The notes under the pieces: generated by a model
Databases searched by the model: none
Told to the model about the DNA's origin: nothing
The model's input: only the letters and a program-made list of their open reading frames with translations
Translations under genes and position numbers: made by a program
In this document: positions 44,913 through 55,330 of the stretch, one piece after another
How the letters are laid out: each line of letters opens with the position of its first letter
How positions within the stretch are numbered: the first letter of the stretch is position 1
DNA from: Nematopogon swammerdamellus
Taxonomy: Eukaryota; Arthropoda; Insecta; Lepidoptera; Adelidae
Assembly: GCA_946902875.1 (NCBI GenBank)
Contig: OX336349.1
Location: forward strand, 9,571,891 to 9,635,890
Reading direction: 5' to 3'
DNA: 64,000 nucleotides

Positions 44913-45239
44913 CTAGTAAGGGGAAAGGGGATGACGATTTAATATTAGCATATAAAATCTACCTTTATATGAATCTAGTTAAGCACTGAATGAAAGATCA
45001 GTATAAATAAGCGGCTTTATAAATCTTATATAATTAAATAGTTCGTGTTTTCAGTTCAGTTGTAGATACTATAATATTTTATCTTAAGATGATGCCCTAA
45101 AATTAAATTATAGTACTTAACTTCATTCATGTATCACACTCGGCTAAACCTATTACTTTACGTGATGTGGTGAGTGGTTTCTCGGAAACGGCTCTAACGA
45201 TTTGGATGAAATTTAGTATATAGATAATGTTATTTTTTT

Positions 45240-45300
45240 AAGTTTATCTATATAGGTGTAGACGCTGAGCGAAGCTCAGTCGCCCAGGTACTATTTTATG
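45240..45300 (+). repeat. Helitron-like end fragment
   Basis: GACGCTGAGCGAAGCTCAGT forms a GAGC..GCTC hairpin followed by CGCCCAGGTACTA. It resembles the hairpin-plus-short-end layout of Helitron-like repeats, but family membership is uncertain. Confidence 0.35.
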
Positions 45301-45499
45301 AAACCTGTTTAATAAGCGCAGTCGATAGGCGCCATCTACTGAGAAACGTCAGAACGAAACTGACACCTTGGATTGGTTGTCAATCTGGCGTAGCTTTGTA
45401 GGCGCACCGATAAGCGCTAGGCATGGTGGGTTATGTATGACACCTTGGTAGTGAGAAGAACTCTTGTCACTTCTTGTTCACATGTACAGACTACTGAAC

Positions 45500-45830
45500 G
45501 ACTCCATCCATTATTCCCTTAGGTGCTTGGTTCTGCAACAGTGTTCGTGCCTGAAAACTACCGCCTGGCGAGGGCTCATTCATTGTTTCTAGTGCCCAAA
45601 TCGCGAACAAACTTGCTACGCCAGATTAGTTATGCCTTGACACTGCTCAATGAGTTGACGGCACAGGTTCCGGAGTTGGATATGTTTGCCTCCTCAGTTC
45701 GGGAGTTCACAAAGACCTCGTAAGACAAGGTAATTCCTATATCATTATGATGTATTGGGTATTTCTGCAATGTCAATATGCAATAATTATAAATAAATAA
45801 ATTGATTGATAAATAATAAATAGTAGATAT
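45500..45830 (+). pseudogene. LINE reverse transcriptase C-terminal fragment
   Basis: 'ENYRLARAHSLFLVPKSRTN' and 'ALTLLNELTAQVPELDMFAS' resemble the 'VPKSRTN...LLN' end of some LINE reverse transcriptases. The frame closes at 45723 and an AATAAATAAATTGATTGAT tail follows. It is 5'-truncated. The clade is not assigned. Confidence 0.4.
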
Positions 45831-46789
45831 ATCATCATACGATCATACTAGGCACAAAAAATATTTTCTGCCTTCAGGGAACAGGTTTTCTGGTCTTAAA
45901 GCGAAGATCGAAACTTGAGGGAATTTCTAAATAACTTACAGAAATTATTTTTTTTCATCACTAGGTGCAATTATTTCAGTAAGCTGGCCCTGTCGGCCCT
46001 TAGGAGAAGAATATTTCCACCCTTAGTGTGCCTAATAAATGTGGCCCACATTTTGTTAAGCCTGGGAAATCTATTTCGGTCAATATTGAATACAATCTTT
46101 AACATTAAATTGTTTTATACCCCCTGAAGTGACCGTCCAGAAAATGCACACATAAGGCCCCTCCACCCCTATTGGTACGCTATTGTTAAATGGGTTAATT
46201 AAACTGGTACCTACCTACTACACCTATCTATGTCGCCCAGGTAAGCAAGCGTAGATTGCCTAGGTGATGAGTTATATGACTTTATACACGCTCGATATTT
46301 GGTTAATTAGTGTGGTACCACAGTGGTACATTTGTATGTGTTTTTTTGGCTGTGTGAGTGTGTGGAAAACTTACTATGTCGACGTTTTTAGACAAATTTG
46401 CCATAAGTAAAAAAAACATTAGTCGGAGCAGGAAGTCAAGTCAAGACCAGCGAAGTCACTCGACAGTTTCTTCAAGAACCTAGGCATGGCAAGATCGACG
46501 CTAAGCTCATATATGGAGAGGGCTTCGAAAACTTTACTGGAGACATCCGACAGAATATGTATAAGGTATAGAGAGGGAGATCTAAAGCTTGACTGGTGGT
46601 TCGTCCTAGTCATCGCAGACTAGCTGACGAGGGCTTGATGTGAAACATATGCTGGAGAACTACACAGAGTGGCCACTTGTTAGTTCCTACCTCGATTGAC
46701 ACCCTGCTCTACTGCCAACCGCCCCGGATATGTTCGGTGAAGCCATCGCAAGCTCAGTTCGACACCTTCGATACTCATAAGGGTCAAGT
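45831..46789. other. Unassigned, partly coding-like text
   Basis: 46430-46620 has protein-like composition in one frame but no family I can name. No other feature is seen. Confidence 0.3.
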
Positions 46790-46930
46790 GCGTAGTAACC
46801 GTAACCGATGAGCGTGTTCCGGTTACTACGTTTATGAGAGTGGAGGAGGCGGCAGAGGTGGGTCAGGATCGTGACAAGTGGAAATCCGTTGTTTCTGACT
46901 ACCCCACTGGGAAACAGGTGTAAGGGTGTG
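46790..46930 (+). mobile_element. LINE C ORF2 tail, copy 2
   Basis: One frame reads 'TTFMRVEEAAEVGQDRDKWK' then 'SVVSDYPTGKQV' and stop. This is the same ending as at 38218 and 56203. GTGTGTATGTATGG follows. Confidence 0.7.
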
Positions 46931-47090
46931 TATGTATGGTATACTCATAAAGGTGAGACCGCACATATGGCAGCGAGCACAACCATTGTCCATACGGAAT
47001 GCTTGCCGTACTGCGCAGTGCGGTTTACTTCATACAAATCATATGTGGACGCGCCGCCATGCCGCGCCGCTCCCATGCAGTTTTATGTAA

Positions 47091-47350
47091 ACCGACATGG
47101 GTAGCTGTGCCGAGGGACCAATGGTGCAGTTCGATAGAGCCAAAATCACCTCTCCCTGCGAAACCACCCTCAATGAGGCACCATGTCACCAGATTTGGGG
47201 ACTATTTCTAGGCTGTATAGGCTATACAGCCTAGCAATAGTCATCAGTTAATATGACGTTTGAAGACACTCAGGTTAAAGGATTCGGAAAAAACACTCAT
47301 CGGAAGACAGTCCCACACTCTAGCGGTGATGAAGCGATTTTGAGTTTTGG
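47091..47350 (-). mobile_element. LINE A 3' tail, copy 5, with inverted duplication
   Basis: ATGTAAACCGACATGGGTAG through AGAGCCAAAATCACCTCTCC and the CCACACTCTAGCGGTG region match LINE A, antisense. At 47200-47242 the normal GACTATTTCTAGGCTGTATAG is followed after one base by its inverse, CTATACAGCCTAGCAATAGTC, which other copies lack. Confidence 0.85.
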
Positions 47351-47959
47351 CAGTGCAGTACCGCGAGAGTATAAAATTATTGTTCTTTTCACGAGAGTGC
47401 GATAGAGATAAATAATAAACTTATCGTGAAACCTAGACATCAATATTTAATATATACCATTCCTGCTCCTTACATTATAATTTCTCCGTACATAGCTGAC
47501 TTCTATGAATATTGTAATCGTGTTGTGGTGGCACAGTGATACACTATTTTCAACCCCTCTAAAAACTACAGCCATACATGTATGCCGAATGTTCATGAGC
47601 GTCGTTAGACAGCTTATGGGTGGCTCGGCGTCATAAGGATTTGCAAGTAAGCTAAATGCCTTATGCCTTTTCCGCTTTAATATAAACATAAATTATTCGC
47701 TATGTAGTAGTTTCCAACGATTTACCATTAAATAAATGTCGTATTTTGGCGTGGTTCATTTTATTTCTAGCTGCTCGTTGTAAACGAGCGAACACTCCCA
47801 ACCTTACCTTTTCCCATCTTCTACGCTTGCTAATCAATACTAATAATAAATCTGTAAGGGGTGGTCATGGAGTAAGTTACTTTGTTTTAGGAAATATTGA
47901 GTTTGTAGCCTCTATGTATGATACTAAAGCTAAATTGACGGTTTTTAGAAATCTTTTCT
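47351..47959. other. Unassigned, with a small LINE B fragment
   Basis: ATGTTCATGAGCGTCGTTAG and GGTGGCTCGGCGTCA at 47588-47634 are a piece of the LINE B 3' UTR. The rest is unassigned. Confidence 0.45.
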
Positions 47960-48265
47960 GTATGTATGTATGTATGTATGTTCCGCCATAACTCTTAAAC
48001 CGATCATCCGAATTCGATGAAACTCTGTACAAGCACATTTAACTATACGGGACACAGGATAGGCTACATAAAATTCAGCTCCAGTTACGCTAAGATGTGG
48101 CTCCCATACAAATCGAATCGAAATAAAGGCGGCGCGGCGGGGCGATTGGTAGCGCTAGCGGCTAGATGGCGGAGGCTTGCGGCGGCGGCGGCGGAGGCGC
48201 GGGCGCGGCGCGGGGTGCGGTCTGGCGGAGCGCGGTGTGCGTATGCATTGTCTCGAGCAGAGTTT
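47960..48265 (+). repeat. GTAT-led repeat with a CpG-rich insert
   Basis: (TATG)n followed by ACTCTTAAACCGATCATCCG and AATTCGATGAAACTCTGTAC is a common Lepidoptera repeat pattern. GGCGGCGCGGCGGGGCGATT and GGCGGCGGCGGCGGAGGCGC at 48126-48240 form an unusually CpG-rich stretch. The end is unclear. Confidence 0.45.
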
Positions 48266-48366
48266 TTTATTTAATTCGATTCATAATGGTTTACTTCGTT
48301 AGGTATCTATTTGATTAATTTTAGGTGTAAAAGTGTTGTTGCAAGTCGATGTTAGCGGATATTTCG

Positions 48367-48644
48367 TACCGTGTGGGGCCGGTACTTTAAAAGAATAGCC
48401 CCACTGTATCTCTCCCCGTGTATGTCGTAAAAGGCGACTAAGGAATATGACTCCCTTCTTATATTACTAGGTGGTAGGGTTTAACCCGCCCGGGTTGGTA
48501 CCACCGCACTGAATGAAAGGTCCGTCGAAACGGCTATGTAAATAGTTTGTGTTTTCCGTCCAGTTCAGTGTAGCCGGCACGACCGAAGGGAAGCACTGAC
48601 GTGGCACCAAGTTCCCCCGGTGTTATGGGCTGACATCACGGATA
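48367..48644 (+). mobile_element. SINE S copy with H-type head, 3'-truncated
   Basis: TACCGTGTGGGGCCGGTACT head, the same CTCCCTTCTTATATTACTAG junction and the SINE body. The copy stops at GACATCACGGAT, before the tail and poly-A. Confidence 0.85.
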
Positions 48645-48754
48645 AAAATTTACTTAACTGGAGCTCCTATTTGATTTAAGTTATTTGATCGTATGTTTAT
48701 TATATTTTACGTAGTATAGTATGCGCACAATATTAGCGAAAAGATTCTTATTTT

Positions 48755-48930
48755 TACCCGACTACGGCGAAGCGAAAAGGAGAGTTATGTGTTTGACCGG
48801 TATGTATGTATGTATGTATGTATGTATGTATCTATGTATGTATGTATGTATGTATGTATGTATGTATGTATGTATGTATGTTCATCTGATCCCTCATAAC
48901 TTCGAAACTACTTATCATAATTTGACAAAA
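48755..48930 (+). repeat. 'CCCGACTACGGCGAAGC' repeat with (GTAT)n
   Basis: ACCCGACTACGGCGAAGCG, AAAGGAGAGTTATGTGTTTG, about 20 GTAT units at 48800-48881 and CTCATAACTTCGAAACTACT. The antisense start of the same repeat lies at 10985-11025. Confidence 0.8.
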
Positions 48931-49198
48931 AATGAGGTATTGTTGGATGCGTTTTGACGCTGGTTATACTATGTGACGTCCCATAAAATTGGATATGGCG
49001 CCATCTAAAGGACACAAAGTCATGACCTAAAAAAATTTGTTTAATGATACCGTGTTGGGTATCAAATGAAAGGGCTTAATTAACACATTTAAAAAATGTA
49101 TATATTGTTAGCTGTTGCTTTCGGATTTGCTTGCATGCATCCGATAATTGGGAATAATTTCTAAAATCAGGCCTCACTCCAAACCTACCCAAAATGCA

Positions 49199-50481
49199 TC
49201 CTACTAATATTATAAACGCGAAAGTTTGTGAGTGAGTTGCGCTCAGGAAGACGATAAACCTTCTCAAAGAAAGTAAGTAACTAATGGCGAGGCCGAAGGC
49301 CGAGCTGCGTTCGGGAAGACTATAAACCTTCTCGAAGAAAGTAAGTAACAAAAGGCGAGGCCGAAGGCCGAGCTTCGTTCAGGAAGACCCTAAACCTTCT
49401 CAAAGAAAGCAAGTAACAAAGGGCGAGGCCGAAGGCCGAGCTGCGTTCAGGAAGAGGATAAACCTTCTCGAAGACAGAAAGTAACTATGGGCGAGACCGA
49501 AGGCCGAGATGTGTTCAGGAAGAAGATAAACATTTTCGAAGAAAGTAAGTAACAAAGAAGTTACTTTCTTCTAGAAGATTTAAGGCCTTCCTGAACGCAG
49601 CTCGGCCTTCGCACTCGCTCTCTGGTACTTACATTCTTCGAAAAGGTTATGGCCTTTCTGAACGCAGCTCGGCCTTCGGCCTCGCCCTTTGTTACTTACT
49701 TTCTTAAAGATGGTTTATCCTCTTCCTGAACGCAGCTCGGCCTTCGGCCTCGCCCATAGGTTCTTACTGTCTTCGAAAAGGTTTATCGTCTTCCTGAACG
49801 CAGCTCGGCCTTCGGCCTCGCCCTCTGTTACTTACTTTCTTCGAGAAGGTTTATGGTCTTCCTGAACGCAGCTCGGCCTTCGGCCTCGCCCTCTGTTACT
49901 TTCTTCGGAAAGGTTATCCTCTTCCTGAACGCAGCTCGGCCTTCGGCCTCGCCCATAGTTACTTACTGTCTTCGAGAAGGTTTATCGTCTTCCTGGTCGC
50001 AGCTCGGCCTTCGGCCTCGCCCTTTGTTACATACTTTCTTCGAGAAGTTTTATAGTATCCCTGAACGCAGCTCGGCCTTCGGCCTCGCCCTCTGTTACTT
50101 ACTTTCTTTGAAAAGGTTATCCTCTTCCTGAACGCAGCTCGGCCTTCGGCCTCGCCCATAGTTACTTACTGTCTTCGAGAAGGTTTATCGTTTTCCTGAA
50201 CGCAGCTCGGCCTTCGGCCTCGCCCTCTGTTACTTACTTTCTTCGAAAAGGTTACCCTCATCCTGAACGCAGCTCGGCCTTCGGCCTCGCCCATAGTAGG
50301 TTTATCGTCTTCCTAAACGCAACTCCGCCTTCGGCCTCAAAATGTTACTCACTTTCTTCGAGACGGTTTATCGTTTACCTGAATCCAGCTCGCCCTTAGT
50401 TACTAGCCTGAACTCAGCTCGCCCATAGTTCTTCCTTTGAAATACGAATTTCACGCGAGCGAAGCCGCGGGCAAAAGCTAG
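49199..50481 (+). mobile_element. Helitron-like element filled with ~67-bp units
   Basis: Starts TCCTACTAATATTATAAACG and ends GCGAAGCCGCGGGC-AAAAGCTAG, with A before and T after. This fits the TC...CTAG ends and A|T target of Helitrons. The interior is almost entirely ~67-bp units containing CAGCTCGGCCTTCGGCCTCG. Five run in one orientation (about 49243-49555) and about twelve in the other (about 49560-50390). No Rep/helicase frame is present. Confidence 0.7.
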
Positions 50482-50819
50482 TAGGATATATTCGACCTAT
50501 ATTATACCAAGCACTGTGCGATCGCCGTTAGCTGAGTTTCGTCCATTAACGCCATTAACGTCTCACAACTCAAACAGTCGAGTTCCTCTCACCTGCGCGA
50601 GTATTTGTCCGATTGAAGCCCAAAATACAGGCTCGTTAGGAAAGCGAGTTGCCCGCGGAGATAGAGAGCCAACGCGCCGCAGACTTGCCCGTTCTATTCA
50701 TCCCCTATCCACGACCTTACGTGCTTCCGTCTTGCACCACACGCGCACTACTTCAGTCTGTAAAGTACGCGAACACGCATACAGTCACATAATTCAACTG
50801 CCTGCATTCACGTGCTGTT
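50482..50819. other. Unassigned sequence upstream of promoter-like block
   Basis: A moderately GC-rich stretch with a 101-codon open frame (50516-50821) lacking any recognised motif. It could be part of a promoter region. Confidence 0.3.
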
Positions 50820-51490
50820 AAAACATTCGGATATTGTATAGGGTGCGGCGTAGCATCCCTTCTACAGTGAGCGTCGCGGCGCCGAAGCGGACGGACGCCG
50901 CGTCGCGCGACGCCCCCGTCGGACGCTTTCCCGAGCTTTTCCGCAGCGTCTCGCGCCCTTCGCAGGTGTGAGTGTGCGGAGCGCTAGCGGCGGAGTGCGG
51001 ACGTCCCAAACCGCCTCCGTAACAACCCGTGCAGTTTTTTGTAAACTTTTTCAAGTTGCATATTTATGAGAATTTTTTTAAATTTAATAGCCCGTATTTT
51101 ACGTTAGTGAATATATTTAGGCTCCCGTTGTGTGTGCATAAATGTTTAGCTGTAGGACGTGTGTGTACGAGTTCTTACATATCTAAATACATATTCAGCT
51201 AGCTTAGAACTGTTTACTGTTTGTGTTGTGACTGTGACTGTACTAAACTTGTAACCGAGTGCTGAGTGTATAGTTAACTTAGTGAATACTGACGACCTCG
51301 TAGTAAAGCCTAACTTAACATGTTTATTAGTGAAATATCAACGTAACTGTGTGTTTAAGTGTTAAATCTATAATAATCGCGTATTAATATTTTATATCGC
51401 TATAGGAGTAATTACTAAGTTGTGCGTTAAGTGAATAATTTGTGCTTATTGACTCGGTGAATACATTCTTGGATATAAGGACTTACTGGT
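50820..51490 (+). promoter_or_regulatory. Possible promoter and non-coding first exon
   Basis: A CpG-rich block at 50860-51030 (GGCGCCGAAGCGGACGGACG, CGCCGCGTCGCGCGACGCCC) is followed by ~450 bp rich in AGTGAA, GTGTTAA and AAGTGAATA. That style is common in insect 5' UTRs. At 51481-51496, ACTTACTGGTAATTAT offers a splice-donor-like site. The block is not repeated elsewhere in the window. No coding start is attached, so the gene would lie beyond the window or after a long intron. The inference is weak. Confidence 0.3.
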
Positions 51491-51593
51491 AATTATATTT
51501 GTTTTATCTCATTTCTAATACTGAAAATATGGAGATGACTATACTTTTGTCTTGTTCGTTGCAAGTTCACGATTAGTTGAACAAGCTGCACTA

Positions 51594-51832
51594 TTTTAAA
51601 TCAATCAGCTTTACTCACGGTTTCACTCCGAGCTATGTGGCTCGACGTTTTGGGCCAAGCGTATGGCCCATCTTCATGGAGCACTCTGCCTTGTGCGATT
51701 TCTCTGTGCGATGTTCTCTGCCAACCGTCGCACAAGGCAGAGTGCTCCATGAAGATGGGCCATACGCTTGGCCCGAAACGTCGAGCCACATAGCTCGGAG
51801 TGAAACCGTGAGTAAAGCTTATTGATTTAAAA
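51594..51832. repeat. Long near-perfect hairpin, 105-bp arms
   Basis: The left arm 51594-51698 and right arm 51728-51832 are inverted copies with about two mismatches, separated by 29 nt. The arms include CTCACGGTTTCACTCCGAGC and ATGGAGCACTCTGCCTTGTG. AGCTGCACTA lies just outside both arms in direct orientation (51584 and 51837), like a target duplication. The two ~80-codon open frames on opposite strands are products of the symmetry. Confidence 0.95.
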
Positions 51833-51891
51833 TAAAGCTGCACTAGTTTAGCTGTGACTTCCTTTATCGATCATTGGAGGCGCCACTAGTG

Positions 51892-52242
51892 TTTTTATTT
51901 TTATGGAAACTGACACGGTTGACTAAATCACATAGAACATCAGTGATGTCAGTCTATAACACCTTGGTGAGCTAAGTGCCACGTCAGTTCTTCCCTTTGA
52001 TCGTGCCGGCTGCTCTGAACTGGGCGGAAAAAACGAGCATTCAGTACGGCGGTACCAGCACGGGCGGATTAAACCTTAGCATAGAGTAAAGTAAGAAAGG
52101 AAGGGTCCTACAGTTTTAGATGGAATCAGAACCACAGTCAGCTTCAACGGTCGAAAGGTTACCAAGTTCTGACTGTGCCCAGGTGTGCTTAAGATCACGA
52201 ACGGCGGTCTATTGATCGCACCAACGAGCTACCGAAGACGTT
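51892..52242 (-). mobile_element. SINE S, full but old tRNA/5S-headed copy
   Basis: The minus strand reads TAGCTCGTTGG (A box), TTAAGCACACCTGGGCACAG and TCAGAACTTGG (5S piece, mutated), GGTTCTGATTCC (B box), then body and tail. More diverged than other copies, it shows that the composite head is not recent. Confidence 0.85.
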
Positions 52243-52829
52243 CTTTTTTAAATTATACTACAATTCTCATACTTGTATATCAAACCGTTTTCACATTATA
52301 CATTGAGTAATTTTGTTATCTATTTGGTCAGTAGAAAATATACTTGAAACGGCTAATTTCTGGCAACAGGAGAACCACAATTTCGACAAATTACATATTC
52401 TTTTGTGATTTTCCAGCGAATCTATTGAAATATTCAAGCGGTATCTTCTAGTAAAATAATCTAAAAAATTTCATCTACATAGATAATTATTGTTGGAAAA
52501 CACGATCTGAAGAACTTCACTCGATAATAAAAGGTTGACGTCCGCCTTTGTCCCTCATACAAATGGTATATCATGGTTGTTTCTGTAAAATGTATTTGGT
52601 TATTCCTATCTATCCAAAACCATTCAAACATTACCCCTTTTAAATTTGTTTTTTATATTTTCTCCAAACAGGTTGTATAATTATAAACAGCTCGATTTTG
52701 TTATGCATATTTAATATGCGATACCTGAATAATTACCAGATTTTTTTTATAAATATTTTCAATGCGCCACGTTGTCCTTAAAAAACAATTAAAGTAGATG
52801 GTTAGATCAGATCCTTCCTCCACAGAACA
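52243..52829. other. Unassigned sequence
   Basis: Nothing recognised. Confidence 0.35.
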
Positions 52830-53030
52830 GGCAAACTCTGGAACGCTCTCCCTGCCCACGTATTTCCCCCAAGTACAGTTTCGGGTCCTTCGAGACGTGA
52901 ATGGGCACCGGGCAGGCCGGCATGACATTCGAAATCCCCGCCTGCGACAAAATGTCTATGGGCGTCGCTAGACACCTAATGGGTGGCTTAGCCCCACATA
53001 TCCCACTTAGTACAAAATATATATATATAA
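52830..53030 (+). mobile_element. LINE B tail, copy 4
   Basis: CTCTGGAACGCTCTCCCTGC (coding end), CCCCAAGTACAGTTTCGGGT, GGCCGGCATGACATTCG and AATGTCTATGGGCGTCGCTA match LINE B. The poly-A region is decayed to ATATATATA. Confidence 0.75.
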
Positions 53031-53056
53031 AAAATGTTGACGAATCTACTATATTA

Positions 53057-53411
53057 TGGCACCGTGTGCGGTAGGGTCATATCATAACCAGGCCTCACAC
53101 ACTCTATGTACTTGCGCGCGCTAATTACCTACCGCCCGACGGGCCGCCGGCGGTCTATTTCAGTGAAAATTCGTCAGCCGCGCGAACTATACATAGACGC
53201 TCGCCCACGCAACTGCGCGCAGCTGCAAAGCAATAACAACTTTACACTCGATCGTTAAGGTACATTTACGCACGCAGCGATTGGCGTCGTGAAGGAGTAG
53301 GCTATTAAAGCCCGAAGGTAGGAACATTTTCTATGGAGTGATTTATCTGTTACGAAGTAACTATTAAGTAATCTGTGTCATAACATTATGGTCCTACCGC
53401 ACACTGTGCCA
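53057..53411. mobile_element. MITE with GC-rich core
   Basis: TGGCACCGTGTGCGGTAGGG and TCATATCATAAC at the left are inverted at the right as CATAACATTATGGTCCTACC and GCACACTGTGCCA. The core (about 53108-53230) is CpG-rich. No ORF. Confidence 0.8.
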
Positions 53412-54099
53412 CATATTTAAATATTATTCACTCACATTGTATTTGCCTATGAATGTATTTACATGTTGTAAGGATACGCGCACATAAGTGGCCTATTTGC
53501 GTCAGTTCAGTTTATGAACTGAGTTCTGACGTGACTGCGATGCAGGTATTTTGCTCGGTAAAGTCATGTAATCGGATATATGCGGTTAGCTTATGTAAAA
53601 TCTTGGAGAGAAGGCTTCCCTGGAATGTATACGAGCAGCAAGTGTTAAACCTTTTTTATTTATTTATTCTTTATATGAATTGTTCGTAACTGAGTCAGCC
53701 CTTTCGGTGAATTTATCATTTAATTGAACCTAGCACGTCTTTATTTTATAATTTTTTAATATTAATGAACCTACATAATTATGTTTTTTATTGAAAGCGC
53801 GTCATGTGGCGCCCATGCATCCATAATACCGCTAACGACACGACACCCGTGGATATTCGGTGGTATGCAAGAGTAGCGAATGTGTCGGCCCGACAGGTGC
53901 CTCTTCACGTCGCACTTGAAGGGCCCGAGACTGTACCTGGGGGAAAATATATGGACAGTGTATGTAGACCATAGTAGGAAATACGCACTTATGTGTTAAA
54001 ATAAATAAATTCAATACAATAAACTTATCCAGCAATAAACAGTCAAGAAAATAAATGCCATTCTTTATTTGACCATTAGTTATAGTATTTAATACATCC
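53412..54099. other. Unassigned sequence
   Basis: No gene or repeat edge recognised. Confidence 0.35.
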
Positions 54100-54185
54100 A
54101 CATATATTTATACGCCTACCTTACTGGGAAATAGGAGTGACGTTATCTCTGTCTCTATCTCTATCTCTATCTCTTCTCTACTTCT
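54100..54185 (+). mobile_element. LINE C extreme 3' end plus (CTCTAT)n
   Basis: CCTACCTTACTGGGAAATAG and GAGTGACGTTATC match the last bases of the LINE C copies. A CTCTAT microsatellite follows (54150-54182). Confidence 0.55.
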
Positions 54186-54195
54186 TACAAAATGT

Positions 54196-54526
54196 TTTTT
54201 TTTTTTTTTGTTGAAACTGACACGGTTGGCTATATCATCACCTACAACATCCGTGATGTCAGCCCATAACACCGGGTGAACTTGGTGCCACGTCAGTGCT
54301 TCCCTTCGGTCGTGCCGGCTACACTGAACTGGACGGAAAACACAAACTATTTACATAACCGTTTCGAGCGACCTTTCATTCAGTGCGGTGGTACTAACCC
54401 GGGCGGGATAAACCCTACCACCTAGTAATATAAGAAGGGAGTCATATACCTTAGTCGCCTTTTACGACATACACGGGGAGAGATGCAGTGGGGCTATTCT
54501 TTTAAAGTACCGGCCCCACACGGTAC
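54196..54526 (-). mobile_element. SINE S with H-type head, full copy
   Basis: Antisense: poly-T, GAAACTGACACGGTTGGC tail, the complete body, then the H-type head ending CCGGCCCCACACGGTAC. The head-body junction is the same as at 11569 and 48367. It abuts a Helitron-like element. Confidence 0.9.
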
Positions 54527-54529
54527 GTC

Positions 54530-54775
54530 GTCTAGAGCAGTTTGCACCAATGGAAAGAGTAGTTCTTGAGGCTCACTATAGTCTATATAATATACCATCA
54601 CGCTAAATAGCCTTAGGGCTGAGCAGTATGAAAGAATGTATAGTATGGACTGGAGAGAGGGAGAGAATATAAGAGAAGCGATCGTTTATTACAATATTTG
54701 CGTTTAAATCGGATTTGCTATTAAACCGAGTATACCGCGAGCGAAGCCGCGTGGAATAGCTAGTGTAATATATTA
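54530..54775 (+). mobile_element. Helitron-like element, uninterrupted copy
   Basis: Matches the element split by a MITE at 15711-16470 (CCAATGGAAAGAGTAGTTC, CCATCACGCTAAATAGCC, CGGATTTGCTATTAAACCG). It ends CGCGAGCGAAGCCGCGTGG-AATAGCTAGT, that is CTAG then T. Confidence 0.65.
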
Positions 54776-55114
54776 TGTAATGTATGTAAGGTATCTAATA
54801 TATGTATGTGCAACTCTTGAGAAACCACACACCACCACCACCACAATACTAGCAACAATGTTGAATGAAGAGCTCAGTCAGAATAAAGCTTTAAAAGGAA
54901 GTTCTTAACGTTAAACTTGACAATTCAACATTTACGCTTAGTGCGAGTGATAAACGTAGCCCTACTACTACGCAGCGTTAAATAAAACTCCTTCCGGCTT
55001 CAGACTCACCACTGTGTGTGTAATAAAATATGTTTTACGAAGCGGTTATACCTACGAGTATTACCTACGTTGCGGAAGATCAGTTGGGAACAAACTTAAA
55101 TTACAAATGTAAAA
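54776..55114. other. Unassigned sequence
   Basis: Only short ATGTATGTA runs and a (CCA)n stretch near 54828-54843; nothing else recognised. Confidence 0.35.
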
Positions 55115-55330
55115 AACCCGACACATAAAAATCCTCAAAAAGTGAAAAATACCGCTTAGTTAATTGAAGGCGCCGGGGGACCGATTTAAATGTTTTTACT
55201 TAGCGGTCCCCCGGCGCCTTTAATTTACTAAGCGGAAACTAATTTTATTAAGTTTTTGATGTGTAGGGGATTTTTAAAATTTGTAATTTAACTTTTATTT
55301 CAAGCTTTTAAGAAACGTAATTTGAACTTG
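55115..55330. mobile_element. Foldback element core
   Basis: AAACCCGACACATAAAAATC, GGCGCCGGGGGACCG and their inverted partners TTAGCGGTCCCCCGGCGCC and TTTGATGTGTAGGGGATTTT fold together. The following TTTAACTTTTATTTCAAGCT is shared with 2130-2152. Confidence 0.75.

Noticed and set aside
49853..50159. ORFs across the Helitron-like repeats (both strands)
   Set aside because: They repeat every ~67 bp with the unit and carry no domain.
50516..50821. 101-codon plus-strand ORF
   Set aside because: No motif, no conserved-looking core and no attached splice pattern. It is more likely chance in a GC-richer stretch.
51577..51843. Two ~80-codon ORFs on opposite strands with nearly identical proteins
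   Set aside because: They are mirror images produced by the 105-bp inverted repeat, with no recognisable domain.
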